Part shown: positions 21,273 to 32,500 of the stretch, in pieces
Layout of the letters: each line of letters begins with the position of its first letter
Numbering within the stretch: position 1 is the first letter of the stretch
Assembly: GCA_002633025.1 (NCBI GenBank)
Contig: NMRB01002936.1
Span: forward strand, 18,681 to 82,680
Source: Notospermus geniculatus
Taxonomy: Eukaryota > Nemertea > Pilidiophora > Heteronemertea > Lineidae
DNA length: 64,000 nt
Direction of reading: 5' to 3'
Notes under the pieces: generated by a model
What the model saw: only the letters and a program-made list of their open reading frames with translations
What the model was told of the DNA's origin: nothing
Database searches by the model: none
Position numbers and translations under genes: made by a program

Positions 21273-22286
21273 TCATAAAATAGCAGGATTTCCGAACAAA
21301 ATGTACCTGAAAATTTCACCGAATGTTGATTTCTCTTTTTTAATTGATTCCAAGTCGTGCTCAACATCATATTTTCTGAACCACAAATGCATGGCATAAT
21401 TTTTTCTCCAATTATACTTCTTTGTTCCGTATATGAAATCCAGTTCGTACCAGTTTGGTCTGTTTAGCGTGTCGGCTTCGACATGCACCAGCCACGGGTA
21501 AGTTTTAGCGAGAAGTAAGGGAAGACGGACCGAGTGTACTGCCCATTCGAAGTCGTGGAATGTTTTATACTCTTCCCACCAAAGACGGAGAAAAGTGGAA
21601 TTCTTTTTCGCAACAATTATCCCATTGCATAAACCGTAGTCATCCTCCAGCCCCATCGTAGTCTCATACGATAAGAGCGGGTCAAATGATTTCAACACCA
21701 GAACATCCATATCCAAGTATATACCGCCAGTTTCTAAAAGCACTTGCAAACGGGTGACATCCGATTTGTGTTCTGGGACGTATATAGCACGGCCAAAAAT
21801 CGACTCCGGGTCCGCACGTTTGCGCAAGTCAACAACCTGCCGAAAATTCGTGATGTTGTTTCGAACAAATTGCCACCATTTTCCCGTGGGAGGAATCTGA
21901 GAGTACCATAGAATGATTTTCTTCGGTTTGAGCACATAGTACGCACTTAGGAAACAAACCATGTGATGGAACCGCATGGGTTTTTTGCCTCCCCATGTGA
22001 AGTGAACGATCTTAGGAACGCGATGTCTCGGATCGTAAATACTGCCCCTTGACATGTCCGTGAGCATTTGTTTGTGGAGTACCTCACGCATGAGGCGCGG
22101 ATTATCCTGATGGACGAAGTGAGGTGGTGTACCTCCACGTTGGAGCACCACGCAGCTGTAGATGAAGAATGGCGCAATGACCGCCAGCAGGTAGAGATGA
22201 CCTCTCTCACCGGTGAACTTTAACAGGACGTTGGTCAGTTTGTCGACAACTTGTCTTCGTAGTCTGGACGAAGTTCGTGCTGCCAT
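21273..22286 (-). CDS. type II membrane glycosyltransferase with DXD motif (GT32-like)
   Basis: 337 residues from the chosen ATG at 22286 (ATCATGG context); an in-frame ATG at 22307 would add seven. Near the N-terminus a hydrophobic segment (HLYLLAVIAPFFIYSCVVL, about residues 30-48) is a signal anchor, so the enzyme should face the Golgi lumen. The catalytic part has VPKIVHFTWGGKKP, a YVPEHKSDVTRLQVLLETGG segment and IYLDMDVLVLKSFD, where DMD is the DXD motif binding nucleotide-sugar/Mn2+. LCNGIIVAKKNSTFLRLWW follows, as in the sugar-binding DXD family of Och1, A4GALT and A4GNT. The donor and acceptor sugars cannot be read from sequence. The coding part is in one exon. A strong acceptor, TTTTCTTTTTGCAG, lies at 22390-22405, so a 5'-UTR intron is likely and the exon would start at 22389. 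The next feature upstream is the 32-bp minisatellite. Confidence 0.85.
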   Translation of the reverse strand: MAARTSSRLRRQVVDKLTNVLLKFTGERGHLYLLAVIAPFFIYSCVVLQRGGTPPHFVHQDNPRLMREVLHKQMLTDMSRGSIYDPRHRVPKIVHFTWGGKKPMRFHHMVCFLSAYYVLKPKKIILWYSQIPPTGKWWQFVRNNITNFRQVVDLRKRADPESIFGRAIYVPEHKSDVTRLQVLLETGGIYLDMDVLVLKSFDPLLSYETTMGLEDDYGLCNGIIVAKKNSTFLRLWWEEYKTFHDFEWAVHSVRLPLLLAKTYPWLVHVEADTLNRPNWYELDFIYGTKKYNWRKNYAMHLWFRKYDVEHDLESIKKEKSTFGEIFRYILFGNPAIL

Positions 22287-22538
22287 GATGTGTAACTTTG
22301 GAAACATTGGCCTTGTCTTGAGGGTAATTTGTTGCTGCGACACTGAAGCCTGGACATCAGCAAATCCCCGCTTTCTTCAGAAATGGAATCTGCAAAAAGA
22401 AAACAGGTTATGAGACTTTTCTTTCGGAACGGAGGCGCTAGGTGGCGCAGGTGTTGCAGGGGCATCTTTGGTGGTAAACGGAGATCCACGCGTGTTCTTT
22501 TTATAAATACATACTGTATAAAAACGCCATGCCATCTA

Positions 22539-23050
22539 GCGTCTCCGTTCTGCACACAAAAAACTCGTGAGCGTCTCCGTTCTGCATACAAAAAACTCGT
22601 GAGCGTCTCCGTTCCGCATACAAAAAACTCGTGAGCGTCTCCGTTCCGCATACAAAAAACTCGTGAGCGTCTCCGTTCCGCATACAAAAAACTCGTGAGC
22701 GTCTCCGTTCCGCATACAAAAAACTCGTGAGCGTCTCCGTTCCGCATACAAAAAACTCGTGAGCGTCTCCGTTCCGCATACAAAAAACTCGTGAGCGTCT
22801 CCGTTCCGCATACAAAAAACTCGTGAGCGTCTCCGTTCCGCATACAAAAAACTCGTGAGCGTCTCCGTTCCGCATACAAAAAACTCGTGAGCGTCTCCGT
22901 TCCGCATACAAAAAACTCGTGAGCGTCTCCGTTCCGCATACAAAAAACTCGTGAGCGTCTCCGTTCCGCATACAAAAAACTCGTGAGCGTCTCCGTTCCG
23001 CATACAAAAAACTCGTGAGCGTCTCCGTTCCGCATAAAAAAACTCATGCG
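22539..23050. repeat. 32-bp minisatellite, 16 copies
   Basis: Sixteen head-to-tail units of 32 bp, each containing GCGTCTCCGTTCCGCATAC and AAAAAACTCGTGA. Units 3-15 appear identical, while the first two and the last carry single changes. The minus strand has no stop in any frame, which gives long spurious ORFs. It lies about 150 bp upstream of the proposed glycosyltransferase exon. Confidence 0.97.
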
Positions 23051-24870
23051 TCTTCGCCTCTGTTTTGGCGTCCTCGAACTCTTTTTTCGGTAATAACCGC
23101 CCATACCATGCATACAGAAGTAACACGTTGGGAGTTGTGTCGGACGATGGTAGACTTAAACGATGTATTTCTTCACAAAAACATTCGATACCCACAGCCT
23201 TACCGTACCTTACTAGCCTCGTTCAAATGGTAATGGTTTCAGACTAATATCCCAGTTGCACGCTGAGTCCATGACACAGGATTCCAAGATATGTGGGTTC
23301 AACGACTGAAAGTTTGCCGTTTTGCGTGATAAATAATGTCCAAATAACAATCAGCGTGGATTACGTAACCCGGCCCATTGCTATGGTGACGTTGGCAGGA
23401 TTAGGCGATGTAACGTAGAAAGTGCTAATTGAGATACCAAGCTTTTTCGATCATGTCATCTGGTGTCATGAATGGTGAATGTGAACAAGCGACGCAGCAG
23501 GCTACCACCCTATAGTAAATAACTCACCGCAACATACAGGTGTACTCCATATCATAGTCATGAATACTAGTATTAGCCTAGTCCAGCAGACAACAGACTG
23601 GGAATGTACTGAGGCACTCGGCGAGCCCGATTTTTTTAGCGACGGAGACGCCGGGGTGTGGCCGTACAGTGCTGCCATCTTTTGGGGCGATACAGTCACG
23701 ATGCAACACAGCGCCGACACGTGGTCCACGTAAAGTTTACACTGCCCCCTAGGCCTAGGCCTAGGCCTAACCCGTCCCGGTGTAATAGAATCTAATTCCC
23801 CAGATATAGGATGTCCCCCAACAATACATTTACGGATTAACTGAAACCGGTGGTGACTGAATTGGACTGATCTGAAGACCCGTAAATCCGCTGTGACAAC
23901 TCGGCCATCAATTGGAAGGCGGTGGCATTGGTTTCTATCACACTGGGCTGTGTTCTCCTTTTTGGTCCGGGGATCGTCATCGGGACTAAAAACGGACATC
24001 TACTCGCTTTATGTGACTAGGCCTAGTGTAATTCATCGTACCGTGTCTACAATGCAGAAATCCCGGGAGAAATCCGACTGAACTGCCAGCTATGAAGTCG
24101 CACAGTGCGTATCTGCGTCGTGACGTCAATATCATCAATGACGTCAGTATTTAATTATGAAAATATAGTGCCCTGATCCTGGGATATTGGCTTCAGAGGA
24201 GAACAAGTTCAAAGTGATGGAAGCGCGCGCTTGATAGAAAGGTCCCACGGACAATACCAGTATGATAGGCGGAGGCCAACTACGCCTAGCTACATCCCGC
24301 AAGCGCTTAGCCCTCGCCGACTGATTTGTAAACGAAGCAAAAGTTGGCTATAATTTCAAGATAACCTACCAAAATGTGTCTCCGACATTTGTGTCACCAA
24401 CCGCGACAGCAGCGACGTCGTACGTTTCTTCACATCTTCTTCAGACTTGTTCCTTGTCCAAGCACGCCACATCGGTTATTTCCGATTGTCAAGCTTGTAT
24501 TGAGCACATTCTCGACCTCACATGTACGACTCTCCATGCATAGGGATCAATGGATTTTTTCCTTGTTATTGCGATTACATAACCCACTCACGACATGATT
24601 ATGCTGCGCATATACAGCGTGACTAAAAAAATAAGTCGGATTTTCTTTCATTGTGGAGTGTATATACCAGAGAACCTCGAGAAAGACCCCTACATTCCAG
24701 GTGGCGCTCCAGGCCAGGTTTATTCCGGGGGTTTATTCACTTTGATGGATCTCGTATTCGTCGGTGTAGCAGTAAAGACTGTCCCCTGTAAAAATTGTCC
24801 GCTTCTATTGTTCCGGATTAAGGTGCATGGCTATAGAAATCAATCGCCAGCAATGGGGACCCTAGCCGAC
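23051..24870. other. unassigned intergenic sequence
   Basis: 1.8 kb. The only pattern I see is CCTAGGCCTAGGCCTAGGCC near 23750-23770. ORFs are short and unlike known proteins. The leader exon and promoter of the glycosyltransferase should be in or beyond this interval. Confidence 0.4.
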
Positions 24871-25030
24871 TTTTCAATAGGTGTCACTAGTGGTTAAAAC
24901 TATTGAAATGAAACTGACATACCGGTCCTGATCAATTTCCCACACAAAACAAAAGGCGTCCATTGTATTAGGACCGGGTTTCGGTGTACTGCCCTCTATC
25001 GAGCTAGGATCCCCATTAGAATGAACCCAG
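24871..25030. repeat. dispersed repeat, CACTAGTGACACCTATTGAAA family, copy 2
   Basis: Inverse orientation to the copy at 10592-10738. It begins TTTTCAATAGGTGTCACTAG and continues through CTGATCAATTTCCCACACAAA, GGTTTCGGTGTACTGCCCTC and GAGCTAGGATCCCCATT. Confidence 0.75.
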
Positions 25031-25496
25031 GATCTTTTGTTCCCGGGACATTTTTTTCGGAATATTTTTTTCCTTTCACACATGTCTTTCAAAAACATAA
25101 TAAAAATGAAAATGCAATAAAAAGGAACAAGTTTTGACATGTTTTTGATTTGTAGCACTTTATTTCTTATATACATAATGAGTAGTATACGCTACGAAAT
25201 TCTCATCAATATACATTCATAACACTTATTCACAAAATGTACTCTCTCCGATAGTATCTACAAGTATTTCATCCTCGGGCCCAACTGCTGCTATCGAAAT
25301 GCACAAAAAAAGAACAAAAACAAAAAACAAATGGACCGAAATTCTGATAGTGCCAAAACATACCCGATTTCAGCAGGCCCGAACGTCGCCGACATCGGGC
25401 GAAGAAGTGTAGGTTAGTTTTGTGTGAAGGCAACGAAGAGTTCTGCATTCTGCCACAGCGCCGAAGAAGCCGTTTTGAAGAACTGTAATGTTTTAA

Positions 25497-25703
25497 AGGA
25501 GCCCGGCATTGCCAATTTTTCTCGACAGCCAGCGCCACCATCGCCGTGCGCGCCACTCGCCAATCCCTAACTACGTTGTCGGCGAATGGATCCGATGTAC
25601 TACGTACATTTTGTAATGTTTTGTAGTTCGTATTGCTGCCGCTAGGCGGCTCCCTCTACGTCGGCAGTCAAAATACCGATAAGAGATCGCATACCGTGCT
25701 CCT
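25497..25703. mobile_element. TTAA-bounded MITE A
   Basis: Bounded by TTAA at 25493-25496 and 25704-25707. The ends AGGAGCCCGGCATTGCC and GCATACCGTGCTCCT are imperfect inverted repeats. It shares its right TTAA with MITE B. Confidence 0.6.
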
Positions 25704-25707
25704 TTAA

Positions 25708-25988
25708 AGCCCCACAATATTGAATTTTACGATATTTTCAAAATGTCAGGAGAGAGCACAAAGAGGTCTCATAGCCTTGTGAAGGTCCCCAAAATGCTTG
25801 TCTGATACGTACTTCAGAGAATCAAGGCCTAGTTTTCAGCACACATTAGAAAAAACGACAGGGAGAGCTCTAATGTATTCAGGTGGAGCGCAGTACATTT
25901 TACACTACGGCTGACGTCGTGACGTCGTGCACTGACGTCAAGAATCGCGGCGATGATTTGCGTTTTTCAAATTCAATACAGTGGGGCT
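25708..25988. mobile_element. TTAA-bounded MITE B
   Basis: Bounded by TTAA at 25704-25707 and 25989-25992. The ends AGCCCCACAATATTGAATTT and AAATTCAATACAGTGGGGCT are imperfect inverted repeats. The interior contains three GACGTCGTGACGTC-type words. Confidence 0.65.
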
Positions 25989-26210
25989 TTAAGTTGTCCG
26001 CATAAACTGCTCACAGCGCCACCTATAGCCTCCATTCTTCTCATGGAGCCGCCATCATAAAATGCTTATCGGAAGACCATGGCAATGAGAGTGTTGTCAG
26101 AGGTGTGCACGATTTGTTTCGCCGTCTCCCTTCACATACCACCCAATATTTCACAAGCTGCAAGCAAGACTAAACCCTCCCACGAAAGATCTTCCCCAGA
26201 CGCAGTTATC

Positions 26211-26260
26211 GGTATTATCAAAAATAGATAAGCGCTCGCTTACCTATTTTTGGTATTATA
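26211..26260. repeat. A/T-rich hairpin in the SKOR 3' flank
   Basis: GGTATTATCAAAAATAGATA and TACCTATTTTTGGTATTATA form an imperfect stem around AGCGCTCGCT. Confidence 0.55.
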
Positions 26261-26501
26261 AAGAACGGTCGCTTCATCCCCTTGTGCATGCAGCATAAAA
26301 AATGTTCAACACATTTCCGTTGTCGTCGGTCGCCTTCCGTACCATCTCTTTGGCACGGCCCGGTTCACTTGCAGTCCAACGTAGTCGCTATTCTCACAGA
26401 TTGTGCTCTTGAAAATTCCTTCCACAGAGTGCTTGCCCGGCAAAGTCCACGGTTGCTGAATCACTTCATATAAATACGTCACATCGATAGGGCGGTGCAA
26501 A

Positions 26502-26581
26502 CTACTCCTTGTAACTACACTCGGCGCATTGTCGGGAAGCCAGCATTTTACAGGAAAAGTTATGGAGAGCGTCATGAGCCT
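26502..26581 (-). CDS. SKOR: SKOR last coding exon
   Basis: 80 nt, from TGCTTGCAG|AGGCTC to the TAG at 26504-26502. It encodes EAHDALHNFSCKMLASRQCA and ECSYKE. The EAHDALH-FSCKML sequence is the most diagnostic part of the SKOR C-terminus; the tail after it is shorter than in vertebrates. Confidence 0.92.
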
Positions 26582-29500
26582 CTGCAAGCAGAAAATCGAA
26601 AGAAACGATGTGAGCGAATGATTTGTTGTTTTTTGAAGAACACTCACGCTGTTCATTGCAAGCCCACGCCCTGATTTAGGCCAGTACATGGTCACAAGGA
26701 CTTGAGGCATGCATTGCAGGGGTGGTGGGTGTGTTACAGCAGGTCCAATAACACACCCTCGAGTAATGCCACGGTATACTGACTCGGTAATGTTTTCTCG
26801 GGGTGACATTTCGGTCTGTCCCCCTCCATGGCGGGCACCATTTTCTTAATAGCAAACGTGATATCGCCTAGTCTGCGGTGGCTGGCGAGAAGATCGGTGG
26901 CGATCTAGGCCGACCGCACAGAAAGTCTGATAGTGCTTTCGGTGCCTATCGGCGGTTTAGTTAATGGGGAAATGCATTATATGAATTTTTGATTATAACT
27001 AACTGCCGATAGGCGCCGGTAGCGCTATCGGACTTTCTCTGCGGTCGGCCCAGATTGCTTGCGATAATCGCCCTCACCTCGCCTGGTGTGCTGGGGCCTG
27101 CATTTTCCATTTGGTTAAAGGTATACCATTAGCTACAGGCCCCCGCCCGTTTATAGCAACGGTGAATCACAAGGCCGCTATGCCGCACCGCTCCCTACTC
27201 TTCAGAATACATTTTAATTAAAATTACCTTTCAGTTTTTGTTGTAAGGAATATCTAGCTTTCCTCTCTTGTTCAAGTTCATGGCAGAGGTTTTCTGAAAA
27301 AGAAAGGAGACGGACTTTGACCACAGTAACTGGCATGTTACAGTACCATCCCTGAAGCGTGATCTTCGTCAATAAAATGACGGCTTTACGCGTTCGACCA
27401 ATCAGGGCATGTTACTTCATGACGTCAGCTCTTTACGCTAGTAAGTTATGCCTGCGATGTGACGCATGAACTTCGCTGGGATCCCAGCTGTAAGAAGCTT
27501 ACAGTCCACGTCACCGCCCGGAGATGTCTCTCCTGCCCAGACCAACATGGGACACGTCGACCGAACCCCTGAACGCTAAACAGTCGACAGCTCACCTCTG
27601 ACCAACTGTAGCTGTTGTGCCATCTGCTCCCTGTAGGACAATTCACGCTTCACTTGTTGCTGAAATGTTTCTGAAATGACAAAAGTGGAAATGTGGAAAA
27701 GTGGAAATGGCAGTTCTATACACTGTAAAAAATGGAATAGTCCCCGCGGGTAAATTTTACCAATGGGTAATATTTGCTCAAAAGCGCCGGTCAATATTAC
27801 CTATCCGTGGGTATTCTCAGGCGCCTTCCTTATTATTGGAGGTAATGTTTACCTGGAACCGTGGGTAAAACTGGGGACAAGCTTACTACCTATATTCCCG
27901 TAGGTAAATTGGTAGTAAGCTTGTGCCCAGTTTTACCCACGGTTCCAGGTAAACATTACCCCCTATAGTAAGGAAGGTGCCTGAGAATACCCACGGATAG
28001 GTAATACTGACCTGCGCTTTTGAGCAAATATTACCCTTTTCTGTGGTAAAATCGAAATTGCCGATGGCATTGGTAAAATTTACCCGCGGGGACTATTCCA
28101 TTTTTTACAGTGTAATCAACGATAGGCCCTAAGTGCAAGCAGTATGTAGATGTGTAGAGCCGTCACATTGATGTCACTCTTCTCTTCTGCGATGAAAATA
28201 AATCGCCATACTTCAGCGGTGTTGGCTTTACTTAACGCCCCCTCCACCTTGTGCTGGATGGGGTCATTCCGTCCTATACTACACAAACGGGGACACGACA
28301 CGACTGAAGTCCACTTTCATGTACATCGGGATATACATGTAAGCTACCGGTACTTGCATGTGGGTGAGTGTCCCCAGTTGGTCGGTATAGAAATGACATG
28401 CATGGTCGCCCCAAACATCGACTAACTGCGGACATAAGATTTCATCCCATCCAAATGCCTTTTGCGGACATGACGTGCAAACTACATATTGACTCTGCAT
28501 TGTCATTTAGCAGGCCTTCAATTGGGGACATCCCTTTTGCTGGTGGGTCCAGTTATATGGTGGGTTATCACACACATCGCCACAATTTACACCGCATACA
28601 AATGCACCAGCACTGCCAGTCAGAAAGTAGGACGTGCACATTTCAACAAACGGACCCTCTCTTTAAATGTCGCATTAGCAATATGCTTGAATAAGATGAA
28701 AGATAAAAACATTGCAAGCGCAGAGATGCTGCAATATAGCTACTAGGTTTTTCCGATCTGATTAATTAACAAGGCAAATATGAGAGTAATGATCTTGGCA
28801 CTTGACTGTAGCACTCTGACCCCGCGACGTTCCCCACAGACACTCAAACGCTTCTGGAGAGTCCTCTCAGCCCCGCACCGCGCTCGATCTCTTGACACCA
28901 ATGTCGTTATTTGACAAACTCAAGAATTACTTAATTAAACCCTACATGAAAATAAGTGTCAAGCCAAACCAACCGCATTTGCAAGGTCTGGGCTATGGAA
29001 GACGCTCGCTACCATCACGATGTAAACAGCTGACGTCTTGAAGTGACATGCCCTGATTGGTCGAACGCGTGAAGTCCATGCTCTGACACAAGTCACACGT
29101 GAAAAGACGAGATGCAACATTGCAGTTATTGTGGTCAAAAGGCGTTTTTGCTGCTGAACAAAGCTTTTTCTGCAATTCTGTTCGTAGTATTACTATCCAC
29201 GTTATTCCATTTTAACTTTTTATTCTCAGTTATTCACTATAAAAATCAAAGGCCTGTATTTTAGAATGCTCCTCAACGTAAAGGAGTTCCTCAAGGCTAT
29301 TGTTCTCAACAGGAGAACATATTGTTCTCAACAGGAGAACAACTCAGCCTTGAGGAACTCCTTTATTTATTTTATTTATTAACAAGATTACTGAGTGGGT
29401 GCCGCGCAAAAAGTGCATTATGGCTACCCACTCGCTACATGATGACGATTAGGCGGAACAATGTAACACAAAGTAATAAGTGATGAATATGATACAAATA

Positions 29501-32500
29501 CATTACTGTTATGTAATGAAAGGCCCAAAAGTTGTGGAAAGTGAGAAAAAGTGACCATGTCCTGAAGCGAAATGGAAGTGTTGGAACAATGCCATCCGAC
29601 GATAAAGTTGACAACACGTTCAAAGGTAAAGAAGGAAATTGTCGAGCCGCGGTGAATGACGATTGCCTCCGCAAGGGATAAAGAAGGAATTTACTATTGC
29701 TATGAACAGAACTCCTTTATGTTGAGGAGCATTCTAAAATATGGGCCAAAGTGTCTTTAAAGGGACTAGGAAAATTTTTTTCAAGCTTCGGTTATTACAA
29801 AATGCTAGTCTTTCATGATAAATTCCCACCGTCAATTCACTTTTTCAATTAAGTGTTAATTACTGGCACCCAGACAAATCAGTCATCACCACACCATGGA
29901 GCATTCACCACGTCACTGGGAACCTATCGCTGTATGTATTGTATGGAGCGAGCTTGTACTCTATTATGTTGATTAGGTTCCCAGTGAGGTGGTGAATGCT
30001 CCATGGTTTGGTGATAACTGATTTGTCTGGGTGCCAGTAATTAACACTAAATTGAAAAAGTGAATTGACGGTGGGAATTTATCATGAAAGACTAGCATTT
30101 TGTAATAACCGAAGCTTGAAAAATTTTTCCTAGTCCCTCTAATAGAGAATTTTCGCAAAGCCCCCGAAACGCCAACAACGCCAAGCCCATTGTACGATGC
30201 CACGAAGAGAGCACCCAATAAAAGGATAGACGTTCGCGTTGGCGTTTCGGGGGCTTTGCGTAAACTAATCCTGGTAATCGCGAAAAAGTGCCAAATAAAG
30301 CGTAGTTCGCTGCCTGGGCCAGGCATTGCCTGAACTCTTCGTCGAAGAAAATATAGGAAACAAGTCCGTCGGTTGTCGATAATGATAAACAAGTAAGAAG
30401 TCTTTGGAATATGGATGTAATTAATGTGGTCCCGAGTGAAGGATCCAGACCCACTTCACGTCCTGCAGACTGTACTTGGCAGTGCTTATACCAGACACTA
30501 TTGATGAATTAAGGTGTCTTAGATGATCTTGTTGATCTTAATAATCAGTAGGGCCAAAATCAGACACTTACCTTTGATGAGTTTGCATTCTTTTTCCAGC
30601 TTCTTGCGGGTTTCCACTTGTTTACTTAATTCTCGCAGGATCTCGTCTGGAATAGTGAGACTTGAATAAGCAAGTGATCGACAACGACGGTTCCTATCGT
30701 CCCCATGGGTTCAAATGACCCAAATGGGTAGCATAAGCCTAGAAGTAGGTCAGTTGGACCCGAAAGCTGCTCATGGGTGCCAACACCCCACGGGTAGCAA
30801 TCGTAGATGGGCCAAAGTGACCTATGAAACTGGTCATTATGGGTTACTGTAACCTAATGACCTATTCATTTCGTTCCAAAAAACAAATATTCTGGGTACC
30901 ATGAACCCATTCTCCTGTACCCATTTGAAGAAACCCATGGCAAACGGGTCCAGTTAGTGGACAAGGAATGAACCCATTGGGTTTCTCGAGCTTATTGGTG
31001 TAGTAGACCTAAATGTGCGCCGTAAGAAAACCACGACAGGTGTGAAAGGAAAGAATGTCCTAGGAAAAACTGTCCTGGGAACATATGATCCTATTGTTAC
31101 AATCTAATCTCTGGCGATTGGTTTCTATACCCATGCCGCTTATTCCGTCATTCAACAATAGAAGTGGACACTTTTTACTGCTACACCGGACCGTAATGGC
31201 GAGTCAAAGAAACGCTGTCGGCAACATCACTGACGTCACTGGCTATTGAAATGTATCACAACGTGTCGAAGATAGGCCATATTTGAAAAACGGCAATATA
31301 CATGTACTAGAGTAGTTTCTCGTCGTGTGAAATGCCAAACCAGTGTCTATAGGGAGGTTTCGAAATCAAACGATAAGCGTAAACGTTAACGACAACGTTC
31401 TTTTTGTACCGAAAATGCAATATAAAATCTGGTTAATGTGTACTATGAAAATAACGTTGTCGTTAACGTTTACGTTTATCGTTTGATTTCGAAACCTCCC
31501 TATTGTCTCTCGTTGAACCAAAACTTTCTTATAAAGGGGCTGTTGATTTTCGTCACTTGAAGAATCTGAGTTGTGATCCTTGGGAAAACGGAAAAAGCTA
31601 TGCACTTGCAAATTGCAGCGATTTTTGTTGTACTGTACAGAATAATCCCTGCAATTTGCAGCTTCATAGCTTTCTCCATTTTCTCAAGGATCGCAACTCA
31701 GGTTCATCAATTGACGAAAATGAACTGCAGTCCCTTTGAGATCCTCCATGACCAAGGCCAACTTCCCAACATGAAACTCGAGTCCGTCCATCGCCGAGTC
31801 CCTCGTGGGCACATACTGCAGTAGTTTCACCAACTCTAATCCAATCATGGCCGACGGCGGTAAACTCCGCCACGTCGTGGCCCGGGTATACGATCATCAC
31901 CACTGACTGTATTCTGGACCACGCGTCCACCTCTCAGCACATGTAATTCAATAAAACGCCTCGGCCTCCGGACCCTTGAGGTTAATATTCACAGTCTTTG
32001 TATTAACCGATTACTGTGCGCATCCATCTTGTCATTATTAATTCATATGATTAAGCTGCTGTCGAACCAGACGGAATCTCATCCCGGACCCACTTCCATG
32101 TTCAAGTCCTCTTACCCACCAACCCGCTCTGACAAATTGTCCAATTAATAAAATGAATTAATTACATACATATTTATTCGCTTAATGATGGCCACCGATA
32201 TAGATTACAAGTGTTTGGTCGGCAAGGCTGGGATACGGTTAAGGATGACGTGGGTTCTGGTCAGCGGAGATGGTAAGAATCCGGACATCTAAAAGAAATA
32301 TTAAAGCGAAAAGCTCGCGGGGTTTGTTTTGGTTCTTGAGCGGCCCTCTCATAGAAAGTGAATCTAGCCTCCAGGCAAAGCCGTGCTCCAGTCATACGCA
32401 AAACCTGTGCAAATATGCGAACGTGCACCTGGGGACGAGGTTGCATTAAAAATTTGTTAAAATGGGTTAATGACATTTTCAAATTCAGCCGGTCAAAATG

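Noticed and set aside
22235-23195. Long overlapping minus-strand ORFs of 168-292 codons over the minisatellite
   Set aside because: They are the 32-bp unit read in three frames; the unit simply lacks stop codons. They are out of frame with the glycosyltransferase.
26306-26809. 167-codon minus-strand ORF overlapping the last SKOR exon
   Set aside because: It is in a different frame from EAHDALHNFSCKML and has no domain. The spliced frame is clearly the coding one.
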